Shown: one piece after another, positions 22,656-32,555 of the stretch
Layout of the letters: the number at the start of each line of letters is the position of its first letter
Numbering within the stretch: the stretch's first letter is position 1
DNA from: Glomus cerebriforme
Lineage: Eukaryota > Glomeromycota > Glomeromycetes > Glomerales > Glomeraceae
Length of the DNA: 64,000 nt
Direction: 5' to 3'
Assembly (NCBI GenBank): GCA_003550305.1
Contig: QKYT01000331.1
Location: 52,969 to 116,968 of the forward strand
Made by a program: the position numbers and the translations under genes
The notes under the pieces: generated by a model
Database searches by the model: none
What the model saw: the letters and a program-made list of their open reading frames with translations, nothing else
Told to the model about the DNA's origin: nothing

Positions 22656-23462
22656 TTAATAGAAGCCGCCGAAATCAAAATCACTACTAATATCAGGTAC
22701 AGAAAATAAAATATCGTTATCTGTTAAATCGTTAGATACTGGATAAAAAGTATCAAGAGGAATATTTGAAACTGTCACGGTGAAGGGAAATTCTCTGGAA
22801 GCATCACTTAATGGTGATGATGATGATGAAGGTAAAATCGGAGAATTACTATTCCAAACGAGTTGGTTTTGGTTATAATCTAATGGGGGAAAGTAATCAT
22901 TCACACAATTCTGAAAATCAGGGGAAGAAACAGGGAACATAACCGGTTGAAAAGGTACTTCGACGTTCATTTGTTGATTAATATTATTGTCATGCGTAAA
23001 AGTATTATTGATTACATTAATGTTTCTATCAGCTTTCTTGGGTTTTTTCTTTTGACAATTCGCCTTAAATTTTGCTTTGGATCTATTTGGTGAATATTTG
23101 TAATCCGGATGTTCTCTTTGAAGACGATCTTTTGCTAGTTCGTATAACCGTCTAAACTTGTTCTTTTGTACTTCTGGAAGTTCTTTCCAAAGTTCAGCTG
23201 CGACCTTTGCCAAGTATCCTTGATTTGAAGATAAAATTATGAGCTCTCCTTTATATATTAGAGACAAATTTTTATCTGATGCGTATTTAGAAACTACTGG
23301 TTTGAATTGGAAATATGAATTACTTGGTCTTGTAATTCTTCCACCTTCTTTTTTTTGGGAAAATTTAGGTTCTAGATTTGAATTGTTTATATAATTATAA
23401 AAATCTTCCCCGTATTTTTCTACGAATTGTTTAACGATCTTTTTATCAATTTTGCTACACAT
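22656..23462 (-). CDS. MATA-type HMG-box DNA-binding protein
   Basis: Single-exon gene of 268 residues. The HMG box spans about 44-126. It opens with RPSNSYFQFKP, the usual start of fungal mating-type (MATA-HMG) boxes, and continues through KVAAELWKELPEVQKNKF and ends HPDYKYSPNR, giving the expected three-helix layout. A basic tail (KKKPKK, 138-143) could be a nuclear signal. The rest is Asn/Ser/Pro-rich and probably disordered, with an acidic end. Between helices 1 and 2 there are extra residues (about 69-79, IYKGELIIL) compared with the typical box. Such genes bind DNA as sequence-specific regulators. Glomeromycota carry many copies, so a direct mating role for this copy is not implied. The start is the only ATG ahead of the box. 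Confidence 0.88.
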   Translation of the reverse strand: MCSKIDKKIVKQFVEKYGEDFYNYINNSNLEPKFSQKKEGGRITRPSNSYFQFKPVVSKYASDKNLSLIYKGELIILSSNQGYLAKVAAELWKELPEVQKNKFRRLYELAKDRLQREHPDYKYSPNRSKAKFKANCQKKKPKKADRNINVINNTFTHDNNINQQMNVEVPFQPVMFPVSSPDFQNCVNDYFPPLDYNQNQLVWNSNSPILPSSSSSPLSDASREFPFTVTVSNIPLDTFYPVSNDLTDNDILFSVPDISSDFDFGGFY

Positions 23463-25839
23463 GTTGAAATACGGATTTTTTTTTTGATACAGAAAGAAAT
23501 ATCTATTCTATATATAGATCTCTTTTATAAATTATAAGTTTAAAAAAAAAAAAAAAAACAGCAGAAAATGATGGCGTTTTTATATTTGTTTAAAATCATA
23601 AGATGTAATATTTTGGAGATCATACAAAGAAAATATTAAAAAAACCGAGGTTTTATACTTTTACACAATTGAATCTGACAAATTACAATCAAAGCTTTAA
23701 TGCGGCATGATATTTCGTGCAAGACAATTTTTCTTTTGGATTTTTCTTTTTGTAGCACAATTAATAATTATTTTAAAGGACATTTTTGGGAACAGAATTA
23801 AATTCATTACCTGGTAAAATTATTTCTTGGTATGCACGTTTAAATATATTAAATATACAATTTTAGTATTCTTTAATATATGACGTAAAAAATAATTATT
23901 ATAGTGTAGTCAAAATATATTGCAGATCACTGACTATTGTTTTTGTTGGAGAGAGATGGACCGGTGAACCAATAGATAATATAATATATGCATACCTTAA
24001 CAAGGAAATGACAATATCATTATAAATTTTATTCCATTGGGAACCGCCACATAGAAAAAAAAAAAAAAAATTTTCTTTTTGTTTTACAAAAGTGTTTCAC
24101 AATATATATTGTTAATTAAGGTATTCCCTCTCATTTTGTTTTCCATTTAATGCCTTCTCATAACTTCTAGAATGTCTATTACAGTTTGGAATTTGGAATT
24201 TATTTCTTTTCACATTTTTGTTCTTTTACATTAGAGTTTATAAATTATTACTTTAATTTCATTGGATCAAATTAAAGGAAAATCGATTAAATTTCATTGT
24301 AAAAATGATTCATTCATCCAATCGAATTTTGGATGATGTTGTTTTATAATCATTGTGATGTTGGTAAACTTATTTAGAAATTAATTCAACATGGATCTTT
24401 CGATAATATGATTCATTGTTAATTTTTAAATAATGACCGAGCATTGTATCGTATCCTTTCATCATGGATTAATTTTTTACATTAAAAGTGACCACGAGGA
24501 CATCAACCCCAAAAGGGTCAAACAATAAAAAATGGGCGTCTTTGACTTACCATATATAAATAATTTCATCAAGTGACGGATCTCGCGAATTTGATCTATT
24601 ATTAGTAATAACATTTTACAATAATATAAATAATATAATTTCTCCTAATTTTCCGATATTTATTTTATAAACTTTTTTATGAAGTAAAAAAAAAAAAAAA
24701 GAATTGGTTAAAATATGTACGAAAATTTATTATTAATTTTTTTTTTTTATTCTTTATTTTTGTTTTTTTAAAATTTTTGTTTAAATAAGAAACAAATCCT
24801 TTCGTTTCCATCATTGGTGGTATCACCTTAATTTGTATTCATTAATATAACCTTAAAAAGTGATCATAATATATATTGTGATTTACTATTGCATCCATCA
24901 TTAATCAAGTTTAAGAAACGCGAATTTGATTACACAAAACTAAACTTGGATAATTAAAAAGAATTAAATGGGGGGGGGGGAATAAAAGATTTCTAGGGAA
25001 AAACAAAACATTACATTCTATTGTGTCTATCGTATATATTTTAAGAAATCGTTATTATAATAAATTGCCTAATTTAAAATAATCCGTAAGTTGTAATTTT
25101 ATGGATCATCATTATGTAGAACTAATTAGTAACGCGTGTAAATACAGTCAGATCCCTATATAGTCACATTCCATTTTCCATATAGTCACATCTTATAAAA
25201 TTCCGATTATGTTATTTTCGATTATTTTTCGCCAAAACTTTCCAAATATGCAAAACAAGAGAATTAAAATCTCCTTTTATTCGGTTCATAATTTATAATT
25301 TATGAATAATCGATTATTTGTAAGATAGGAGTGTATCTTTCATCTGTTGTATATGTTGTGTGTTTCCATAATTAATTCATCATACTTTTTCGATTTGTTC
25401 ATGATACTCTATATTTGATATATTTATATTTTAATTTTTTTATTCTGTGCCAAATTTCAGTTATGACAAGACGTGTGACGACTGCTAAGCCACAAAGAAT
25501 GTTACATTCCCTGATTTTATACTGTACTTCTAATAAACTGATGCCATTTTAAAGCTAGATGTGTCTTTTTTGCTTTTGGGGGGGGGGGTAAAAAAAAATG
25601 AGAAGCTATAAAAGTAAAAAAAAAAAAATTATTAAAAAGTAAATTACTTAACAAATGTCAACATTTTTATGATATAATAAGATTAATACTTTTACAAATA
25701 AAAAAGAGATTTGTTAAATAAAAAAATGGTAATAAAAAAATCTACTCTACCTACTATGAGACTGCAGCTCATATTGAAGTAAAATTCTTAACCATATTCA
25801 AATATTCTAGCATCAAATAAGCTGGTTATAGTAAACATA
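23463..25839. other. Intergenic, no gene seen
   Basis: AT-rich DNA with long homopolymers, including G runs at about 24970-24979 and 25579-25588 and several A or T runs. 25148-25200 contains the 'cagtcagatccctatatagtcaca' type of sequence found at ends of the pogo/mariner-like elements elsewhere in the window, possibly a solo end. Nothing coding is supported. Confidence 0.5.
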
Positions 25840-26060
25840 TAGTTAAAGTTTCGCATGAGCTGCTTGAGCCAAGCTAAGAAGCCAGCTCAACTTGATTAAC
25901 ATGAACGAGCTGAACTCATTTTAAGCCTACTTTGAGCCAAGTTAGGCAAAGCCTTATGGTAGTTTAGCTTGAGTTAAGCTTAACTTGATATATCTAGCTT
26001 ACAAGTTGACTCGAGTTAGAGGTTGGAAATCAGATTTAAACGAATCAAGTTGAGTCCATC
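25840..26060. repeat. Degenerate repeat of GAGC/AGCTT motifs
   Basis: A 220-base region is crowded with variants of 'gagcCaagcT', 'agctcaacttga' and 'agcttgagttaagcttaactt' in both orientations. It has more G and C than its surroundings. It resembles the internally repetitive part of a non-coding repeat element; no frame is open across it. Confidence 0.45.
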
Positions 26061-26346
26061 CCATTTTAAAACCGATTTTACACAAACCGATTGCAACCAA
26101 TTTGTTATGAAATTTTCATATGTAATTATTGTAATTCAGGCTATACTGGTATACTCAAATTATGATGTCTAATTCATAATTCCGGCCAAAGTTATATTAA
26201 GATTAAAATTATAATGGTATAAATTTTATTAAAATTTATTTTTATTTTTATTTTTATACTAGCAAGAACTATCTACACGTACATCTATTACTATGAACAT
26301 AAAAGTACCACTTGGTAAAAGACTATAACGTTAGATAAACCCCCCT

Positions 26347-26397
26347 AAGAGGGTCGCCTTGCCTAAAACAATAAAAGAGTAGGCATAGCCCTCTTAT
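26347..26397. repeat. Two-tier inverted repeat
   Basis: Outer arms TAAGAGGG (26347-26354) and CCCTCTTA (26390-26397) enclose inner arms TGCCTA (26361-26366) and TAGGCA (26381-26386). All four pair perfectly and would form a long interrupted hairpin. It is followed by GC-rich sequence and then the decayed ORF cluster. Confidence 0.6.
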
Positions 26398-26599
26398 AAA
26401 AAGAAGAAAATGAAACTCCGTTATCCGCGTTTTTCTTTCGACCGTTTAAAGAGCCGCTTCACGTAAACGCTGTCTTGTGAAGAATGATCCACCCTATTTG
26501 ATATTGTTGTTAATTTTAAAGAAAAAAAAAAGTAAACTAAAAGGATAACAGATGAACGTCTAATGTAAAAAAAATTTTATGTGAAGCTTTGGAACTCGA

Positions 26600-27425
26600 C
26601 GGTTCATCGGGCGTCGAGGACACAAAGGTAGGAGGAATTTGAGGGAGCACTCGGTATCGGTGAGTATCTTCTAGTGTGTTTTGGTATAGAAAAAGAGGTA
26701 AACATGTTTGTCCTTTTAAAGGGTCTACGCTCTATAGTTTTAGTTTCTTCGGATGTCAGAATCAGAACCGTAGTTATATTCATGTTCTGGGTGTTTAGAG
26801 ATATGAAGTTTTTGTTTCATTCTATTATAGTCGTAACGACTGTAATTTTGCGAGTTAATAGATAGGTCATGAGATAAGTTTTGGATTGTAGTGAGTCTAT
26901 CGATCTCGGATATGCGTTGGTGGTAATGTTTGTGGGTTGTACCCATCTCTTTCATTTTAATTTGTTCTTGTTCGTGATTCATAGTAATGATGTCTGCGAG
27001 TTATTTCTTGTTGTTGTTTAACGTGTTTAATTGAACCATTTTTTCTGTTCCAGGAGTAAGGCGTAATTTGCCTTTGCGCGTTAATATAGCTTCCATAGGT
27101 ACGAACGGTAAAAGTTCGTCATCGATCGTAATACCTGGGGGTATTGGAGTCCATGAATTTATAACAGTCGGTGTTTGTGGAGCTCGAATTGGTAGGGGTA
27201 AATTGGAATATTTACTATATCCTTTGAAAAATTTCTTTGATTACGAGAAGGAATTGGGAATGACAAAGGTGATTTATCACGATACTTATTAAAGTTAACG
27301 TGACTAATGACTTTGTTAAAACATCCTACAGGAGAACAAAGGGTATGATGTATTTTCGCGGTCTCTATCACTCGGTGTTGAGTTGACAAATGGTCTAAAA
27401 TCCAATCACTAGATCGCAATTTCGC
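26600..27425 (-). pseudogene. Frame-broken protein-coding remnant, possibly retrotransposon gag-like
   Basis: Read on the minus strand, protein-like peptides continue from one frame to the next. Around 27419-27235 there is IETAKIHHTLCSPVGCFNKV. At about 27235-26990, in another frame, come TPIPPGITIDDELLPFVP and KGKLRLTPGTEKMVQLN, ending in TAA. Then from 26982, SEIDRLTTIQNLSHDLSIN with charged residues, and after another shift near 26745 further Arg/Ser/Pro-rich sequence. Balanced composition and GC above the flanks argue that this was a real gene. At least two frameshifts and a stop break it. I cannot name the family; a gag-type structural protein is only a guess from the polar composition. 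Confidence 0.35.
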
Positions 27426-27689
27426 ATTTTCATATAAATCATGTGACTTTAATTGCGGATTTGCTCAACTCTAAAATCTCGTGGGTAGTATTACGCGTTT
27501 ACCAGCATTATGGCATAATTTCCATTTTATCATCTTTGTTCACCCAAGCCGCTTTAACTGGTTTAACTGCGGTATATATATATATATATAGTTACACATT
27601 TACAAACAAAAAAAAAAAGTCAGTCATTTGAGGTTTTGTGCGCATTATTATATTTATTATATTTGCTACTACAGTATGTACTGTATAAC

Positions 27690-28104
27690 GTTGTTACTCT
27701 TTCTTTATTACTATTAGCTGTCAGCTAGTACTTTTGGTAAGTAATGTTTTTGTGAACTATTAAACTAAGATAAAAGTATATTTATTATTATGTTTTAGAT
27801 GTGATAAAAGTTATAATTGTAGCGAACGCAACAATTGTTACCAACATTGTGAATGTAGTTCCGCAGGTTTTTGTGGTAAGTAGTGTTATGATAGTATGAC
27901 TATTTTTTTCTCAAACTACGGAAATAAGTAAAAAAAATTTTTGCAATTATATCTGATAGTATTTGTGCGTGGTAAGTAATGGTTATATATATATATTTTT
28001 CATATAGACTATGTTCTCTTTTATTTATTGTTTTTAGTTGTATTAAATTAATTCATTGTAGCAAATGCAAATTACGTTACAATCATTGTAAATATGAAAT
28101 TTAA
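27690..28104 (+). other. Duplicated cysteine-rich exon-like units
   Basis: An exon-like segment 27799-27875, flanked by 'ttttag' and 'gtaagt', has a frame with six Cys in 25 codons (CDKSYNCSERNNC, then YQHCECSSAGFC). A second segment from 28038, also after 'ttttag', is similar at the nucleotide level and reads CIKLIHCSKCK, RYNHCKYEI, stop. Each is preceded by a similar short block ending in 'gtaagtaatg' (about 27715-27745 and 27945-27980), so a two-part unit of roughly 230 bases appears duplicated. I cannot find a start codon or a continuous frame joining the parts, so this is not called as a gene. Confidence 0.35.
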
Positions 28105-28525
28105 AAGAATTTAATTATAGGTGTATTATATTATATTAACAATTTTTTGAATTTTTTGATTATTAACCTTAAATTTTAAGGAATAAAGCATTTTTTATTA
28201 TTAGTCTATACTATTTTTTTACGCAGTTATATTGTATATTTCGTTTCGTTTTTTTCCTAATACTGAGCTTGCAAATACCAACTTTAAAGTGTTCCCTTTA
28301 AATTATTAACCAACAAAGATTTATCAGAATGAGGAAATTTGATTATAAAACTTGTTTAAACAAAAATAAATTATCAAATATACTATAAAATAAAAATTTG
28401 GAAAATTTCAAGCATTTATTAATAATATAGTACAGTAGCTAATATAAATGTAAAAAAAAAAATCTTAAAATATACCATTATCTGTTATTATATCTCCCTC
28501 ATAATTTTATCAAAAAATAATAATT

Positions 28526-30112
28526 TCAATAAAATAAAAAATCTAATTCATTAGATGAAACAATATCAATCCCTTGACTTTTTAATAAATTAACAATTCC
28601 TATTTCTATACATGTCCAACAAAAATTATCTTCATTATTTGTTAAACCTAATCCATCATCATATTTCTTAATTCCCAATACTTTTAAAGAATTATGAATC
28701 ATTTGAAAATTTTTCACATGAATTAAATAATCTTTCCTTATCGAAAAATTATCTAGAGTAATGATCAATTTTTTCAAATTAGCTCTACAATTATTAGCAA
28801 AATATCTAAAGGTTTGTATATTCATGCAGAAATCAAAAAATAAATATTCAACGTATATTAAATAATTACACAAGATTCTAATTAATATATCTTTATCAAC
28901 CCTATAACCAACTTTAATATTTAAGATTTTTAATGATGATAATTCACAGATAAGTGGAATCATTGAATCCAAAGATTTTCCTGTGATTAATCCTATGCAT
29001 AAAAAATTAATGTTTGGACAAGATTCCTTTATCGTTTTGATCATTTGAATAGTGACAGCACTCAAAGATAACTTGAGTAATGCTTCTCCACAGAGAGAAT
29101 TAATAATTGCTTCTTCTAAATCTATCTCCATATTACAATGCCACAATTTTAATTCTTTAAGACATAATTTCTTTTTAGATAAAGCTTCACAATGATTGAA
29201 TGTAAATCCATCACAATATATAAATTCAAGATGTTCTAAATATTCTAATTTTGATATAAATGATAGATCAATTCGTTTAAAATCTAAGAATTTAAATAAT
29301 AACTCTTTCAAAGTTTCTGATCGAAATTCCAAGGTATATAAAATCTTTTCAACATTTCCCACATTCTCTTCATCTATATGATCATTAATATACATTAATA
29401 ATCTAACTAAAGGTTGTAATTTGATAATTTCCAAAAATGGATTGATAAATATATTTTGTTCATTTAATTCATGAATGAATAATTCATAATTAACAATACT
29501 ATTACAAAATTTTGATAACATGGTTAAAAATTCGGTTATATTTTGATATTTATCAATGCTTGAGTTCATATCAACTTCAATATTTAAAGATCGTAAATTT
29601 GTAATTCCAGGTTTATAAGTTGTAAAGATGGAAAATTTTGGCAAGTCAATAATATGTGAACTACTATAAAATCCGTTCTGACTTACAGTTATATCAATTT
29701 CTTGTAAGTTTGCACCTTTTCTCATTATCATATGATATATAGCACTTATCAACTTTTGAACTCTACAATCTTGATCATCGTTTGTTTTAAGCCAAGCCAT
29801 GATATGTCCTACACAATATTCATGATCAATTTTTTTTACAAATTTTCCATATTCAAATAAGGGAGTATGATTATTAAAATTTATTGCATAAGGAATTAAT
29901 AAAGAGATTTCATCCTCATTAAGACATGAAAGTAAAGTATTTATTAGTGATAATTTGTTAGAAATTGGCGTAGTAAATAAGTCTTTCCAAATTAGAGGAA
30001 TAGATAGTTTACAATAAAATCTATTGACAAATAAACATTTGTATAAGGATTTATTATCAAGAAATGAGAGTATGTCACTAAAACATTCATTAGGTAATGA
30101 AAGTAAAGGCAT
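28526..30112 (-). CDS. F-box protein with leucine-rich C-terminal part
   Basis: 528 residues, single exon. An F-box sits at residues 4-46 (LPNECFSDILSFLDNKSLYK, then VNRFYCKLSIPLIWKDLF), the motif that docks Skp1 in SCF ubiquitin ligases. The remainder has irregular Leu/Ile-rich repeats typical of substrate-recognition regions (for example LKELKLWHCN, LLKLSLSAVTI, LKILNIKVGY). It would act as a substrate adaptor in the cytosol or nucleus; the target is unknown. The ATG lies at the start of the F-box consensus as in related fungal proteins. F-box genes of this design are strongly amplified in Glomeromycota, and the second copy at 62126-63775 has the same layout but a divergent sequence. Confidence 0.88.
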   Translation of the reverse strand: MPLLSLPNECFSDILSFLDNKSLYKCLFVNRFYCKLSIPLIWKDLFTTPISNKLSLINTLLSCLNEDEISLLIPYAINFNNHTPLFEYGKFVKKIDHEYCVGHIMAWLKTNDDQDCRVQKLISAIYHMIMRKGANLQEIDITVSQNGFYSSSHIIDLPKFSIFTTYKPGITNLRSLNIEVDMNSSIDKYQNITEFLTMLSKFCNSIVNYELFIHELNEQNIFINPFLEIIKLQPLVRLLMYINDHIDEENVGNVEKILYTLEFRSETLKELLFKFLDFKRIDLSFISKLEYLEHLEFIYCDGFTFNHCEALSKKKLCLKELKLWHCNMEIDLEEAIINSLCGEALLKLSLSAVTIQMIKTIKESCPNINFLCIGLITGKSLDSMIPLICELSSLKILNIKVGYRVDKDILIRILCNYLIYVEYLFFDFCMNIQTFRYFANNCRANLKKLIITLDNFSIRKDYLIHVKNFQMIHNSLKVLGIKKYDDGLGLTNNEDNFCWTCIEIGIVNLLKSQGIDIVSSNELDFLFY

Positions 30113-30869
30113 CTTAAAAATGAGGAAAATAATATAAAGTATAAGGAAATGGTAATCAAGAAAGGATTGAGTTGATCAACAAATTTGCCTTTTTATAATA
30201 TTTTAAGGTTTTGATGACGAAATAATATGATAATAAATTTGATGGTTCCTTCTAACAAACAATCCAATTGTGTTTGTTATTAAATTTAAAAACATAATTG
30301 TCGTTAATCATAATGTTTCAAGTTAATATTTTTTAAAATAGAACATTTTGAAAATGTAGAATTATCATATCAAAAACTTTATTAATACTGTAACTTCCAA
30401 TTTAAATTGATGAATGACAAAAAGATAAACCATAGTAATTGTTTCAATTTCTTCTCGCAAAATTTGTATATACTTTGGCCAAACCCACTAAAAAAGTAAT
30501 GACTTTTCTTTGATTGAGAATCTTCAATCGTGGTACTAATACATGTAGGTATCTATAACAGGCAGATCATCATCACCATTATTGAAATCTCGGCTTCTGA
30601 ATTGACTTTAGAAGCGAATGGCACAGTGCAGTTCCTTCTCGGGCCGGTGAAGAAAATAAGTATCACCAAAACACCATATAAAGACATCACAGGCTATCAT
30701 GCCGCAAATTCTGCTTTGCTTTACATCTAATTTCTAATATAAGATATAAGATATTTTTAATGCATGTGATTTCATAAGTGATGACCGCAAATCAGGGATA
30801 AAAAAATGTGCAACAGTGATCTACACACTGATGTGAATTTCTTTCGTAAAATACACTGTGTACTAATGT
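30113..30869. other. Intergenic, no gene supported
   Basis: A patch at about 30520-30730 has higher GC than its surroundings and a 66-codon plus-strand frame without known motifs. It could be a decayed coding fragment, but nothing recognisable supports a call. Confidence 0.4.
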
Positions 30870-31760
30870 CGAAAGTTATTTTAAAATTAATGAATGAATT
30901 TCTCTCCGATCGCGCTTGTTACATCATTGTATTTGATAGCAATAGCACTATTCATCAAGATTAAGTATCCAGGAATTCTAATATTGTTTATCCTGATATT
31001 AAGTTAGATGAGTTAGATTTACAAAGTTCATTACCAGTAATTGATTTTAAAGGAGATGCTGCTAACGTAATTCATAAAATTTTATAATGGATTGTCTTTG
31101 CGCAATCATTAGAAGAGTATATTTGTTGGAATCTATTTAGTAACTTTGGAAATAAATATTTTACTGATAATGTGGAAATGATGATGTTGATGAATTAATT
31201 AGAGATACTCAAAAAAAAAATGCAAAAAAATCAACAGATTATTATAGAATGGATACCTTATACTGCACTCGAAAATATGGAACAAATTGGTAAAGGTGGA
31301 TTTGGTAGTATTTATTCTGCTACATAGAAAAGTACTCCTTAAGATAGATTTATGATAATATAAAGCAATTTTACCATTACAATTAGGAGTTGAATTAAAA
31401 GCATATATACAGTGCGGTTAGTTGCTATGATATAAATCAAGATTCGATCACAAAAAAGTATATGCTTGTGATGGATTTAGAAAATGGAGATTTGCGTCAA
31501 TGTTTACAATAAAATTTTCCAGCAGATTAGCTCACTAGAGTTTTTTTTAAATTTTCATGGCATGAGGATAAATTGGCTAATTGATTAAAAGCGATTCATG
31601 ATGCAAATCTTTTATGCCATTACCTTCATGCTGGTAATGTTTTAATTGGATATGATGGTAAAGCATATATAGCAGATTTCGGATTAATTTGTCTTGCAGA
31701 TGTTAATATCTGGACAATATCCCTTTGCAGATACTAAACAAATACTATACTAGGTAAGAA
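30870..31760 (+). pseudogene. Decayed protein kinase gene
   Basis: Pieces of a kinase domain survive in order but in different frames and with internal stops. The glycine loop MEQIGKGGFGSIYSAT (31278-31324) is followed at once by TAG. YMLVMDLENGDLRQCLQ (about 31460-31512), the hinge and start of the helical lobe, is followed by TAA. CHYLHAGNVLIGYDGKAYIADFG (about 31614-31683) is the catalytic and DFG region, with the HRDLH motif changed to HYLH. Upstream peptides (WNLFSNFGNKYF near 31128) may be the former N-terminal part. The pattern matches the large Glomeromycota kinase family with the IGKGGFG loop. It is not translatable as one protein. Confidence 0.75.
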
Positions 31761-32555
31761 TCAAGATTTACTGTACATGTTTTTGATAATATGTACAGTA
31801 TGTTAATATATTTATTTTAATTTTATCTTATATCTTCATATAATAGTATATCATCACAAAAAAATTAATTCATCTGTAATGTTTTTTCTTTTGCTTAAGG
31901 TAGTTGGCGAATTTAACCTCATACCTATATTAATTAATATGACAAGTTACTGTAATTAACATCTTATAATAAACTATATTCTTCATTTTTGCAATTTAGA
32001 TCTTTTATAGATGCATATATTTATACCATCTGTCTCGTGATTCCATTAATGATGCACTTTTTGTCATATTACATTTGACGTCAAAAGGTTAACAGGAGGG
32101 TATAAATTCTTAACAGATATAATCTCTAGTAATAAATGCCATAGATATTTAACAATTTATCCTATACACGGTTGCCTTATTATAGATAGTTATGGCTTTA
32201 TCATGCCCAAAGACATCTCATTGATACTGTACATTTTTGTTCAAAGAATATTTGGAAAAATATCCAAATATTTCCACAAATCTATACACAAAATTGAATG
32301 GATCAATGGTTAAGATATGAAAAAACTAATTACTATCTAATAAAGATTTTAAAAAAATTTACTAAAACTTTTTTTTTTGGAATATGTGAAATATAGAATA
32401 AATTATATAATGGTGTAAAGGACAAATCCGATTACAACTCTAACGCAAGACTTTGATTTTTATTTCAAGTTATACAAATAATACAACATTCATTATATGA
32501 CAAAAAAAAATTCGTATAATATTAATTCTATTTAATCTATAAAACTAATTATCAT
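31761..32555. other. Intergenic, no gene seen
   Basis: AT-rich sequence between the kinase pseudogene and the 3' end of the Ctf4-like gene, with no open frame of note and no clear repeat. Confidence 0.5.

Noticed and set aside
27068..27292. 74-codon plus-strand frame
   Set aside because: The minus-strand peptides over the same bases have more convincing protein composition and continue across neighbouring frames.
30530..30730. 66-codon frame in a GC-richer patch
   Set aside because: No recognisable family on either strand; might be a decayed fragment.
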